DNA from: Cohnella terricola
GTDB taxonomy: Bacteria; Bacillota; Bacilli; Paenibacillales; Paenibacillaceae
Assembly: GCF_007786475.1 (NCBI RefSeq)
Contig: NZ_VNJJ01000003.1
Span: forward strand, 290,055 to 354,054
DNA: 64,000 bases
Reading direction: 5' to 3'
How positions within the stretch are numbered: position 1 is the first letter of the stretch; the number at the start of each line of letters is the position of its first letter. This document shows, one piece after another, positions 27,011 to 34,577 of the stretch. The notes under the pieces were generated by a model that saw nothing but the letters and a program-made list of their open reading frames with translations, ran no database searches and had not been told where the DNA came from. The position numbers and the translations under genes are program-made.

Positions 27011-28114
27011 TTAATAGGGTCGTTCCTGAGTCACGTAATCGGGCCGGACGCGATTTTCCTTTAATTCGCTATGATGCCAGACCGGCGTCGCTGCAGGCGA
27101 CATCGGCGGTATCAGCCACGACCATCTCGCGTTCACGTCGCGTCCTTGCTCTTGCTCGCGCTTCATGAAGCGCATGAATTGATCGGCCGCGGTATGATGA
27201 TCGACGATGCTGACTCCCGAAGTCTTATAGGAATGAATAACGGACGTATTCAACTCCAGCAGCACCCGATCTTTCCATAACGTCGTATTCGTCGAGCGGT
27301 CTAAGCCGAGCAGATCTGCGATCGCCGGAAGTTCGTCGTATCGGTCCGAATCCGCCAAGTTGCGCGCTCCGATCTCCGTTCCCATGTACCAACCGTTAAA
27401 CGGCGCCGCCGAATACCTGATCCCTCCGATTTCGAGAGCCATATCCGACAAGATCGGCACCGCGTACCACTTTAAGTTCAAATCGGCAAAGCCCGCGATT
27501 TCGGGGTGCACTAACGGAACTTCTTTGATGCAGTTTTCGGGGACGGTAAACCATTTCGGCGCGCGTTCGAACATCTGAATGACCAGAGGCAATACGTCGT
27601 ATTTCGTTCCTTGCCCTCTCCAACCTAGTTTCATAGCTTCTTCCGTAAAATCAACGGAAGCGGGATCGCCGACTATTCCGTCTTGCTTCCGGTATCCCGC
27701 ATAACGGATCAATTGGTGATTCCAGATCCGGATGCTGCTTCCGTCCGGATTCTGCGGTGCGAACACCGTAATCGTAGGCCGAATGCGGCCTTCGTTCGTC
27801 GCATAGTCGATATGCCGGATTAACGCGTCCGCGATCGCTTCCTCAGTGTCCGCGCACCGTTCGTCGATCACTTCCAGAGACTCCCAGAACAGGCGACCGA
27901 TGCATTTGGCGTTATTGCGCCATGCGACTTTTGCCCCGTACGCCAACTCCTCCGGCGTATGGATGTATGTACCCGTTTCACGCAATGCCGCAACGACCTC
28001 TGTCGTTCTTTCCTCGCATTCTTGGGTAGCACGACCGGTTTCTTCATAGAATTGGCGAATAAAAGACAAAGCTTCTTGTTCGATATGATGCTCGTAGTTA
28101 ATGACATTAATCAT
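27011..28114 (-). CDS. nos: Nitric oxide synthase oxygenase (bacterial NOS)
   Basis: 367 residues, the usual length for bacterial oxygenase-only NOS. The heme-thiolate Cys is C71 in AWRNNAKCIGRLFW, a near-invariant NOS motif; the substrate-binding region includes PFNGWYMGTEIGARN with its Glu. It makes NO from arginine using host reductases, since no reductase domain is attached. In Bacillus NO protects against oxidative stress and some antibiotics. The ATG has GGGG 8 nt upstream. The ~145-bp divergent region upstream also contains the first dif-like site. Confidence 0.95.
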   Translation of the reverse strand: MINVINYEHHIEQEALSFIRQFYEETGRATQECEERTTEVVAALRETGTYIHTPEELAYGAKVAWRNNAKCIGRLFWESLEVIDERCADTEEAIADALIRHIDYATNEGRIRPTITVFAPQNPDGSSIRIWNHQLIRYAGYRKQDGIVGDPASVDFTEEAMKLGWRGQGTKYDVLPLVIQMFERAPKWFTVPENCIKEVPLVHPEIAGFADLNLKWYAVPILSDMALEIGGIRYSAAPFNGWYMGTEIGARNLADSDRYDELPAIADLLGLDRSTNTTLWKDRVLLELNTSVIHSYKTSGVSIVDHHTAADQFMRFMKREQEQGRDVNARWSWLIPPMSPAATPVWHHSELKENRVRPDYVTQERPY

Positions 28115-28130
28115 TCTGTAATCCCCAATT

Positions 28131-28158
28131 AGTTTACATAATATTTGTTATGTTATCT
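28131..28158 (+). other. dif-like Xer recombination site 1 (upstream of xerS)
   Basis: Eleven bases AGTTTACATAA (28131-28141), a six-base centre TATTTG, then eleven bases TTATGTTATCT (28148-28158): the 11-6-11 layout of Xer/dif sites. The left arm is identical to the XerD-side arm of Bacillus subtilis dif as I remember it (read on the opposite strand). The inner bases ACATAA...TTATGT form an inverted repeat. Known XerS genes of streptococci also have their dif site next to the gene. Confidence 0.6.
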
Positions 28159-28259
28159 TTTGTGTAATTGGCCCTTGAGCCTAATGACCTTATTGTATCA
28201 AACTCCGTCTGTCAAACGAAGCGATTATACAGTAAAATTAACCAGAATGAGGTGATGAC

Positions 28260-29345
28260 ATGAACTTGCAAAAGCGCAAAGACCGCGAAGAACTCGAACG
28301 CCGCATTCCGGCGATGCCGTGGTACGTAGATAAATTCATCAACTACAAGCTGCCCGATCTCTCTCCCTCCTCTCTGCTGGAGTACGTCAGGGATTACGAG
28401 ATTTTTTTGTCGTGGCTGATGGCCGAAGGGTTAACCTCCGCTGGCAAGATGGGCGATGTTCCGCTCCAGGATCTTGAACGTCTGCACATGGACAGCGTGG
28501 ATCATTTTCGAATGTTTCTTGCTACGAAAAAAGACAGCGCGAATACGAGAACGACAATCTCCCGCAAGCTGAGCTCTCTTCGCTCATTGTTCCACTACCT
28601 CAGCCAGATCGCCGAGGACGATGAATTTTACCCGCTGCTGAAACGTAACGTAATGGCCAAAGTGTCGGTTAAACGTACGCATAAGCCGAAAGACACCGCG
28701 GCGAAACTGGAAGGGAAACTGCTGCAGGAACAGGAAATTATCGAATTTATTAACTATATTAAACAAGACTACGCCCACGACGTGGCGACGAACAAGCAAG
28801 CGCTGTACGCCCATGATCTGAACCGGATCCGTGATTGCTGCATCGTCAGCCTGATCCTGAATTCCGGATTGCGGGTGTCGGAGGTCGTGAACCTGAACCT
28901 GGACGACATCGATATCAAGAAGCGACTTCTGTACGTCTTCCGCAAAGGTAAAAACGATGACACGTTTAAGACGCCCGTCTACTTCCGCCAAGATGCCATT
29001 CCCGATCTCGAGGACTATTTGGGACAGCGGGATACGAGGTACAAAACTCCCAAGAGGGAGAAAGCGATGTTCCTGGCCATTGCCAATGGCAAAAAAGAAG
29101 GATCCCGAATGACAAAGCGGGCCATTCAGGAAATGGTCATCAAGTACGCCAAACGTTTCGGCAAGCCCTACCTCTCCGTACATAAACTGAGACACTCTTT
29201 CGCTACCGATTATTACTTAAGCAACGACCTCTACAAAACGCAGGAGCAACTCGGGCACGCGTCGCCCGAGACGACGCAGATTTACGCCCATCTGACCGAT
29301 AAGACGATGGCCGAAGCGATCGACCGACGTCAAGAAGAGCAATAG
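28260..29345 (+). CDS. xerS: Tyrosine recombinase XerS
   Basis: 361 residues, the length typical of XerS (XerC/D are ~300). N-terminal SAM-like core-binding domain (DYEIFLSWL) and C-terminal catalytic domain with R205 (SGLRVSEVV), H308 and R311 (VHKLRHSFA), H333 (LGHASPETT) and nucleophile Y342 (QIYAHL). XerS acts alone at one dif site in streptococci, replacing the XerC/XerD pair. Start ATG 28260 follows GAGGTGATG at suitable spacing. Flanked by dif-like sites at 28131-28158 and 29672-29699, with a palindromic repeat array immediately downstream. Confidence 0.9.
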   Translation: MNLQKRKDREELERRIPAMPWYVDKFINYKLPDLSPSSLLEYVRDYEIFLSWLMAEGLTSAGKMGDVPLQDLERLHMDSVDHFRMFLATKKDSANTRTTISRKLSSLRSLFHYLSQIAEDDEFYPLLKRNVMAKVSVKRTHKPKDTAAKLEGKLLQEQEIIEFINYIKQDYAHDVATNKQALYAHDLNRIRDCCIVSLILNSGLRVSEVVNLNLDDIDIKKRLLYVFRKGKNDDTFKTPVYFRQDAIPDLEDYLGQRDTRYKTPKREKAMFLAIANGKKEGSRMTKRAIQEMVIKYAKRFGKPYLSVHKLRHSFATDYYLSNDLYKTQEQLGHASPETTQIYAHLTDKTMAEAIDRRQEEQ

Positions 29346-29359
29346 CACGATTGCCGTCG

Positions 29360-29667
29360 ACTGTAACGGTCTCCCAGACCGTTACAGTGGCGGGGTTGCC
29401 TACTTTGGGTAATACAACGGTCTCACAGACCGTTACAGCGGCGGGATTGCCTACTTTGGGTGATATAACGGTCTCACAGACCGTTACAACAGCGGGATTA
29501 CACACTTTGGGTGATATAACAGTCTCACAGACCGTTACAACGGTGTGTTTGCCCACTTTGAGTGATATAACGGTCTCACAGACCGTTACAACAGCGAGAT
29601 TACACACTTTGGGTGATATAACAGTCTCACAGACCGTTACAGCGGCGGGATTGCCTTCTTTGGGTCA
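29360..29667. repeat. Six tandem 51-bp units, each with a GGTCT/AGACC palindrome
   Basis: The GTCTC core recurs at 29369, 29420, 29471, 29522, 29573 and 29624, exactly 51 bp apart. Each unit carries AACGGTCT (AACAGTCT in units 4 and 6), a 3-nt spacer, then AGACCGTT; in the first copy the arms extend to 13 bp (29360-29388). The rest of the unit is also conserved (gcgggatt, cactttgggtgata). Units 3-4 and 5-6 look like a duplicated 102-bp pair. As 51 is a multiple of 3, both strands stay open as a 17-residue repeat peptide, but there is no ribosome site, so coding is unlikely. Confidence 0.9.
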
Positions 29668-29671
29668 TTTA

Positions 29672-29699
29672 AGTTTACATAATTTTTATTATGTATCGC
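29672..29699 (+). other. dif-like Xer recombination site 2 (downstream of the repeat array)
   Basis: AGTTTACATAA (29672-29682), centre TTTTTA, then TTATGTATCGC (29689-29699). The left 11 bases equal those of site 1 in the same orientation and the right arm shares TTATGT. The centre differs (TTTTTA against TATTTG), which would hinder strand exchange between the two sites. It ends the xerS plus repeat segment, 1541 bp from site 1. Confidence 0.5.
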
Positions 29700-29824
29700 A
29701 ATTGAAATCAAGATTTAGTTAATGTGATTAATCGATTTTGTTGAACGAATTGTGTTTAATTTTAAAGCATTAGAATAAAGCTATTTCCAAATGCTCTCTT
29801 CCCCAATATGATTGGAGGCGCGTT

Positions 29825-31213
29825 ATGGAATATCGAATCGAGAAAGACTCGCTGGGAGAAGTTCAAGTCCCCTCGGATAAGCTGTGGGGCGCGCAGACGC
29901 AGCGAAGCTTGGACAACTTCCGGATCGGAACGGAAATAATGCCGCTTGAGCTCATCCGCGTATTTGCGCTGCTGAAGAAAAGCGCCGCGCTTGTGAACGA
30001 GGAGCTGGGTAAATTGGACGCGGATAAAGCCGGTGCGATCGTGGAAGCCGCGAACGAGGTGCTGCAGGGCAAGTGGGACGATCACTTCCCTCTGGCTGTC
30101 TGGCAGACCGGCAGCGGCACGCAGTCGAATATGAACGTAAACGAGGTGATCGCCCGCCGCGCCAACCAACTGCTCGCCACAAGTGGAAGCGATCGAAAGG
30201 TTCATCCGAACGACGACGTGAATATGTCGCAAAGCTCCAACGACACCTTTCCGACCGCCATGCATATCGCTGCTTTGATCGCCGTCGAAGATCGGGTCCT
30301 TCCCGCGATTCGTAAACTGAAGAAGACATTAGAGGACAAGAGTCGGGTTTTCGAGGACGTCATCAAAATCGGGCGGACGCATTTGCAGGACGCTACCCCG
30401 CTTACACTCGGGCAAGAGATGAGCGGTTGGGTGCGGATGCTGGACAAATCAGAAGCAATGATTAAGGACAGCTTGGTATATTTACAGGAGCTTGCCATAG
30501 GAGGAACCGCTGTCGGTACGGGAATTAACGCCCACCCGCTCTTCGGTTCTAAAGTGGCGGTGAGTCTTTCCGAGCTAAGCGGCAAGACGTTTCGGTCCGC
30601 CGCGAACAAATTCCATGCGCTGACGAGCCACGACGAGCTTGTCCATGTTCACGGTGCGTTAAAGGCTCTGGCCGCCGATCTCATGAAGATTGCCAATGAC
30701 GTCAGATGGCTTGCCAGCGGTCCGCGCAGCGGGATCGGCGAGATTACGATTCCCGCCAACGAGCCCGGAAGCTCGATTATGCCGGGCAAGGTGAATCCGA
30801 CGCAATCGGAAGCGTTGACGATGGTCGTCGCCCAAGTGATGGGCAACGACGCGACAATCGGAATCGCCGCGAGCCAGGGAAACTTCGAGTTGAACGTGTT
30901 TAAGCCGGTCATTATCTTCAATTTCCTGCAATCGGCGCGATTATTGTCCGATGCGATCCATTCCTGGAACGACCATTGCGCCATCGGGATCGAAGCGAAC
31001 ATCGCCGTTATCCGCGGACATCTTGACCGCTCGCTGATGCTAGTTACCGCGCTTAATCCTCATATCGGCTATGAGAACGCGGCTGTAATTGCCAAGACCG
31101 CCCATCGCAAAGGTTTGACGTTGAAAGAGGCCGCCTTGGAAAGCGGTTTGCTTACGGAAGAACAATTCGACTCGATCGTGCGTCCCGAGTTGATGATCCA
31201 CCCGAATAAATAA
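29825..31213 (+). CDS. fumC: Class II fumarate hydratase
   Basis: 462 residues, full length for FumC. The fumarase/aspartase signature [13 protein letters not shown] is present, along with [14 protein letters not shown] and the [14 protein letters not shown] segment. It interconverts fumarate and malate in the citric acid cycle as a homotetramer. The ATG has GGAGG 6 nt upstream. The ~480 bp before it hold the repeat array and dif-like site 2, so its promoter must lie in 29700-29800 or within the array. The stop codon is part of the terminator palindrome. Confidence 0.96.
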   Translation: MEYRIEKDSLGEVQVPSDKLWGAQTQRSLDNFRIGTEIMPLELIRVFALLKKSAALVNEELGKLDADKAGAIVEAANEVLQGKWDDHFPLAVWQTGSGTQSNMNVNEVIARRANQLLATSGSDRKVHPNDDVNMSQSSNDTFPTAMHIAALIAVEDRVLPAIRKLKKTLEDKSRVFEDVIKIGRTHLQDATPLTLGQEMSGWVRMLDKSEAMIKDSLVYLQELAIGGTAVGTGINAHPLFGSKVAVSLSELSGKTFRSAANKFHALTSHDELVHVHGALKALAADLMKIANDVRWLASGPRSGIGEITIPANEPGSSIMPGKVNPTQSEALTMVVAQVMGNDATIGIAASQGNFELNVFKPVIIFNFLQSARLLSDAIHSWNDHCAIGIEANIAVIRGHLDRSLMLVTALNPHIGYENAAVIAKTAHRKGLTLKEAALESGLLTEEQFDSIVRPELMIHPNK

Positions 31214-31257
31214 CCAAGCGGCTTAATCGCCTAAGGCGATTAAGCCGCTTGGTTATT
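31209..31257. terminator. Perfect 23-bp inverted repeat, bidirectional terminator of fumC
   Basis: Arms 31209-31231 and 31235-31257 are perfectly complementary with a TAA loop, and the plus strand continues into TTTTC. The left arm begins in the last Lys codon and includes the fumC stop codon. The minus strand could also end transcription from the phosphatase gene. Confidence 0.9.
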
Positions 31258-31316
31258 TTCTGCTCTTCTTTGCCCGCGATCCAGTTTCAAACCCAAGGCG
31301 TCTCCTAACTTACGTT

Positions 31317-32042
31317 TCAGGTACCCACTGTACTACCGTGATTGAGAATCGCCCGCGTCGTATAAGCGCCGTCTTCGAAGATCAGACAGTTCAGTTGCAT
31401 GCCGTAAGCGCAGCCTCCGTCGATGCCGATTTTATCGTCTTGAAACCAAATGTCTGATTTTCCGTGAATTTCAACAGCTCTCGTATGTCCGAATACCACT
31501 TTCTTGTTCACGTTAGTCTTATTTCGAATAAAATCGTTCTTTATATACATGAAGTCGTGTGCAGGCTGCTTCTTCCACTCGGAGTATAACGGGTTCAGTC
31601 CCGCATGGACACAAATATGGCTGTCGTCTTCGTAGTAATAAGGCAAGCTCTCAAGAAATTCGATATGATGTCCGTAATTCGCTTTTATGAAATCTACAGC
31701 CTTCAGCAACGCTTCTTCATTCATCTCCGCGCTTAAGACATCGAAGTAACTGTTGATTGTTTGTCTGCCGCCGTGTTCCATGAATTTTTTACGAATATGA
31801 GCTTCATCCTTGCGAATGAGATCGACCAACCGCTGATCATGATTACCTCGCAGCGCGACTGCGCCGTGACGATCGACTAGCTCCATCACCCGTTCGACGA
31901 CTTCTTTGCTCCGTGGCCCCCGATCTATGTAATCTCCCAATAGTACAAGTTGATCGCGTGCCGAATCGTAACCGATTTCTTGGAGCAGCCGATCAAATGG
32001 CTCCTGACAGCCATGGATATCGCTAATCATTAATGTACGCAT
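31317..32042 (-). CDS. Metallophosphoesterase (PPP-type Ser/Thr phosphatase-like)
   Basis: 241 residues. The metal-binding motifs of PPP phosphatases are in order: SDIHGC, LLGDYIDRGPRS, LRGNHDQRL, a downstream His in CVHAGLNP, and FGHTR. Similar small enzymes (PrpE, bacteriophage lambda phosphatase-like) remove phosphate from proteins or cleave dinucleoside tetraphosphates. Start chosen at ATG 32042, with AGGTG 8 nt upstream and overlapping the stop of the acetyltransferase gene (TGATG), so the two are co-translated. A GTG one codon earlier is possible. Confidence 0.88.
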   Translation of the reverse strand: MRTLMISDIHGCQEPFDRLLQEIGYDSARDQLVLLGDYIDRGPRSKEVVERVMELVDRHGAVALRGNHDQRLVDLIRKDEAHIRKKFMEHGGRQTINSYFDVLSAEMNEEALLKAVDFIKANYGHHIEFLESLPYYYEDDSHICVHAGLNPLYSEWKKQPAHDFMYIKNDFIRNKTNVNKKVVFGHTRAVEIHGKSDIWFQDDKIGIDGGCAYGMQLNCLIFEDGAYTTRAILNHGSTVGT

Positions 32043-32533
32043 CACAGAGTCACCTGCCCTTCTACGGGGATACTCATGCGTATTCCGACGATTTTACGCG
32101 CCGCGGCTCCTTCGGGCAGCCTGACATCGTACGGCTTGAATCCGAGATTCGAATAAAAGATCAACGCTCGGGTATTCGTATTATGGCAAACCAGACGAAC
32201 CGTCTTGACCCGATGTTCCTCGGCCGCCCGATTGATCAGCGTCTGGATCAAATAACTCGCCGCTCCCGTTCCTCTGCTGGAAGGTCGAAGAATGACGTTT
32301 CCGATCCAGCAGTCTTCCCCAGGATTCACATCGTAGAGATTGCCGTAACCGACGACTTCCCCTGCATCCGTGACGACCGTTAAGCTTTTGCGTTCCTCCG
32401 CTTTAAGACGGAGTTGTTCCACATCCAGCGGATACGACCCGCTTGGAAACATGTAATAGGCTTCATCTTCGTTGAGCGGGAATGAGGCGATCAACGGGAA
32501 GTCTTCGTAGACGGCATCGCGATATTGAAACAA
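32042..32533 (-). CDS. GNAT-family N-acetyltransferase
   Basis: About 163 residues. Acetyl-CoA-binding motif A appears as NVILRPSSRGTGAASYLIQTL and motif B as HNTNTRALIFYSNLGFKPYD. The substrate is unknown. The start is probably TTG 32533 (MFQYRDAV), which has GGGGG 8 nt upstream; ATGs further up (to 32566) lack a ribosome site and would put the G-run inside the coding region. Translationally coupled to the phosphatase gene downstream. Confidence 0.8.
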   Translation of the reverse strand: MFQYRDAVYEDFPLIASFPLNEDEAYYMFPSGSYPLDVEQLRLKAEERKSLTVVTDAGEVVGYGNLYDVNPGEDCWIGNVILRPSSRGTGAASYLIQTLINRAAEEHRVKTVRLVCHNTNTRALIFYSNLGFKPYDVRLPEGAAARKIVGIRMSIPVEGQVTL

Positions 32534-32577
32534 GACGGCTTCCCCCTGTCCATTCATGCAATTCACTTGACCAAAAG

Positions 32578-32608
32578 AAAACCGCCTCCTGATGATAAAG
32601 GCGGTTAA
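32578..32608 (-). terminator. Terminator of the ArsR-type regulator gene
   Basis: AACCGCC and GGCGGTT form a stem around a 13-nt loop; the minus strand then reads TTCTTTT. It sits about 135 bp past the regulator stop codon. Confidence 0.6.
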
Positions 32609-32742
32609 TTATTTGGATTTATTTCCCACATAAATATAGTAATATATGAATTCTGTTTTGTAAATGGTTTCAAAACGGGATATAACTTAATGTCATTAAT
32701 AAATAAAACCGCGATTTTTGCGATTTTCTGTGCGGGTACTTC

Positions 32743-33084
32743 CTATTCTTCAGCCGGAATCATTGCAATTCGCTCTCCGGATCGTTCGTACGCGTCCAAC
32801 ACGGAATTCAACAATCCGGGAAACCTGTCTTCCAGATCCGCTGTACGCAGAGACAACATTCGCTGAGTCCCTTGCACCCGAACATGAATAACGCCGGCTT
32901 CTCGGAGTGTCCGGGAGTGATGCGATAACGTGGATTTGACGACGGGTACGTCGATCATTCCGCAAGACTGTTCTCCTTCCCTGCGGAGCTCGGAGACGAT
33001 ATACAAACGTACGGGGTCGCTCAAAGCATAAAGAACCGAGGATAATTGGATATCAACTTTGTCGGGATGATGCAGCATCTTCAT
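32743..33084 (-). CDS. ArsR-family transcriptional regulator
   Basis: 113 residues with a winged helix: ALSDPVRLYIVSELRR, VVKSTLSHHSRTLREAGVIHV and QGTQRMLSLR. There is a single Cys (SCGMI) and no CxC metal motif, so metal sensing is doubtful. The start at ATG 33084 has AAGGAGG 12 nt upstream, a slightly long spacing; the frame stays open to 33138. Divergent from an MFS pump gene across a ~115-bp region with inverted repeats, so it probably represses the pump. Confidence 0.82.
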   Translation of the reverse strand: MKMLHHPDKVDIQLSSVLYALSDPVRLYIVSELRREGEQSCGMIDVPVVKSTLSHHSRTLREAGVIHVRVQGTQRMLSLRTADLEDRFPGLLNSVLDAYERSGERIAMIPAEE

Positions 33085-33152
33085 CGTTCGTCTTATCCTC
33101 CTTACGTGAACTTCTAATTGCATTTTAGCATATGCCATGCTATATTTCTATT

Positions 33153-33170
33153 GTTCGATTATATTCGAAC
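33153..33170. promoter_or_regulatory. Putative ArsR-type operator between regulator and pump
   Basis: GTTCGA-TTATAT-TCGAAC is a perfect inverted repeat, embedded in a wider imperfect one (TTTCTATT ... AAATAGAAA). It is centred in the divergent region. A second repeat AGCAT-N5-ATGCT is at 33127-33141. Confidence 0.5.
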
Positions 33171-33200
33171 TTTAGAAATAGAAAAGTGAGGGAAACCATA

Positions 33201-34577
33201 ATGTCCACTTCGTTACACGATTTACCCGAGGTTCAGGAGGAACGACCTGTCATGAAGGAAGGTTTGGTCTCCTTGATTTTGGGCGTGTCCGTCGTTCTCG
33301 TCATCATGAACACGATGATGTTTAATCTCGCTTTGCCCGAAGTCTCCGAAGCGTTCGGACTTTCCGCTTCCTCCGCTTCTTGGATCGTAACCGGATATTC
33401 CATCGTCTTCGCGATTTCATCCATTACGTATAGCCGCCTTTCGGATTTCATCCCATTGAGAAGGCTTTTCCTGATCGGCATCTTTTCGTTAAGCTTGGCG
33501 GCGATCGCCGGGTATTTCAGCAACAGCTTCCTTGCCGTTCTACTCGTTCGCCTGATTCAGGCTTCGGGCGCAGGCTCTATTCCTGCTCTATCGCTCGTGC
33601 TGATCTCCCGCTACGTGCCGGTCGAACGCCGGGGCAAAGCGATGGCCGCCGTTATGTCGGCGGTATCACTCGGACTGGGCCTTGGCCCCGTCGCCGGAGG
33701 AGCGATCGTGGAGTATTGGGGCTGGCATTACTTGTTTATCGTAACGGCCATCACTTTGCTGCTCGTGCCGTTGTTCGCTGCTCTTATTCCGAAAGAAACG
33801 CCTACTAAAGGCTCTTTCGACATTCCAGGTGCTCTGTTCGCGGGAATCGGTACGACGGGTTTACTACTTTTTCTGACGAGTCAATCTTGGATCGCGCTCG
33901 TAGCCGGAATCGTTTCGTTGCTGCTGTTCGCAGTAAGAATACGGAAGGCGGCCGAACCTTTCGTCCTGCCCGCCTTATTTGGCAACCGTACCTATCTGAT
34001 GTTAGGCGCGGTCGGCATTGCTGCCTATTTGTGCAGCTTCTCCACGCTGTTCTTGCTTCCACAAGTTCTTGTACGCTATTACGGTTTGAGCGCGATCGAA
34101 GCCGGTCTGATCATTTTCCCCGGTTCGCTGCTTGCGATGATCGTGTCTCGGAAAGTGGGGAGCGTTATCGATTTGAGGGGCAACGACACCATTATCCGGT
34201 ATGTCCCCCTACTCTTGTTAACCTCCGTTATCTTGTTCGCGCTGTTCGTCGGCTCGGGCTATACCGCCATTTTGTTTATCTATATACTGCTTAGCATCGG
34301 TTTTACTTTTTTGACGAGCAGCATCTCCAATGAAATGTCCAGAATACTGGAACCGAAACAAATCGGGTCTGGGTTGGGGCTGTTTCAGCTATTGCAGTTT
34401 TTCAGCGGAGCATTCGGCGTGGCGATGACGGCGAGCGCCTTGGGCTGGCAGAAGCATTATACGCTGACTCATGCTTACAGCAACATTTATTGGGGCATGT
34501 CGATTATCGTTATTCTCTCAATCGTGTGCGGATACACGTACTTGCGATTAAGGCGCGGACATATGAGCGCAGCTTAA
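33201..34577 (+). CDS. MFS drug-efflux transporter, 14-helix (DHA2, TetA(L)-like)
   Basis: 458 residues with about 14 membrane helices. Motifs resemble the TetA(K/L)/QacA group: WIVTGYSIVFAISSITYSRLSD, SGAGSIPALSLVLISRYVPV followed by ERRGKAMAA, and motif C LGLGLGPVAGGAI. It exports a hydrophobic drug or metabolite in exchange for protons; tetracycline specificity is not implied. The start at ATG 33201 has GAGGG 8 nt upstream. Its last codons overlap the end of the convergent MFS gene by 4 nt, and the terminator-like hairpin for this gene lies inside that gene. Confidence 0.87.
   Translation: MSTSLHDLPEVQEERPVMKEGLVSLILGVSVVLVIMNTMMFNLALPEVSEAFGLSASSASWIVTGYSIVFAISSITYSRLSDFIPLRRLFLIGIFSLSLAAIAGYFSNSFLAVLLVRLIQASGAGSIPALSLVLISRYVPVERRGKAMAAVMSAVSLGLGLGPVAGGAIVEYWGWHYLFIVTAITLLLVPLFAALIPKETPTKGSFDIPGALFAGIGTTGLLLFLTSQSWIALVAGIVSLLLFAVRIRKAAEPFVLPALFGNRTYLMLGAVGIAAYLCSFSTLFLLPQVLVRYYGLSAIEAGLIIFPGSLLAMIVSRKVGSVIDLRGNDTIIRYVPLLLLTSVILFALFVGSGYTAILFIYILLSIGFTFLTSSISNEMSRILEPKQIGSGLGLFQLLQFFSGAFGVAMTASALGWQKHYTLTHAYSNIYWGMSIIVILSIVCGYTYLRLRRGHMSAA

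Noticed and set aside
28115..28259. LexA/DinR box or riboswitch upstream of xerS
   Set aside because: No GAAC-N4-GTTC-type site and no conserved riboswitch core is seen; the only structured signal is the dif-like site.
29360..29667. CRISPR array
   Set aside because: The repeat is palindromic and regular, but the would-be spacers are near-copies of one another and there are no cas genes; it is a 51-bp tandem repeat.
29351..29722. Protein of 17-residue repeats (either strand)
   Set aside because: Open only because 51 is divisible by 3; no ribosome site, both strands equally open, low-complexity TVSQTVT pattern.
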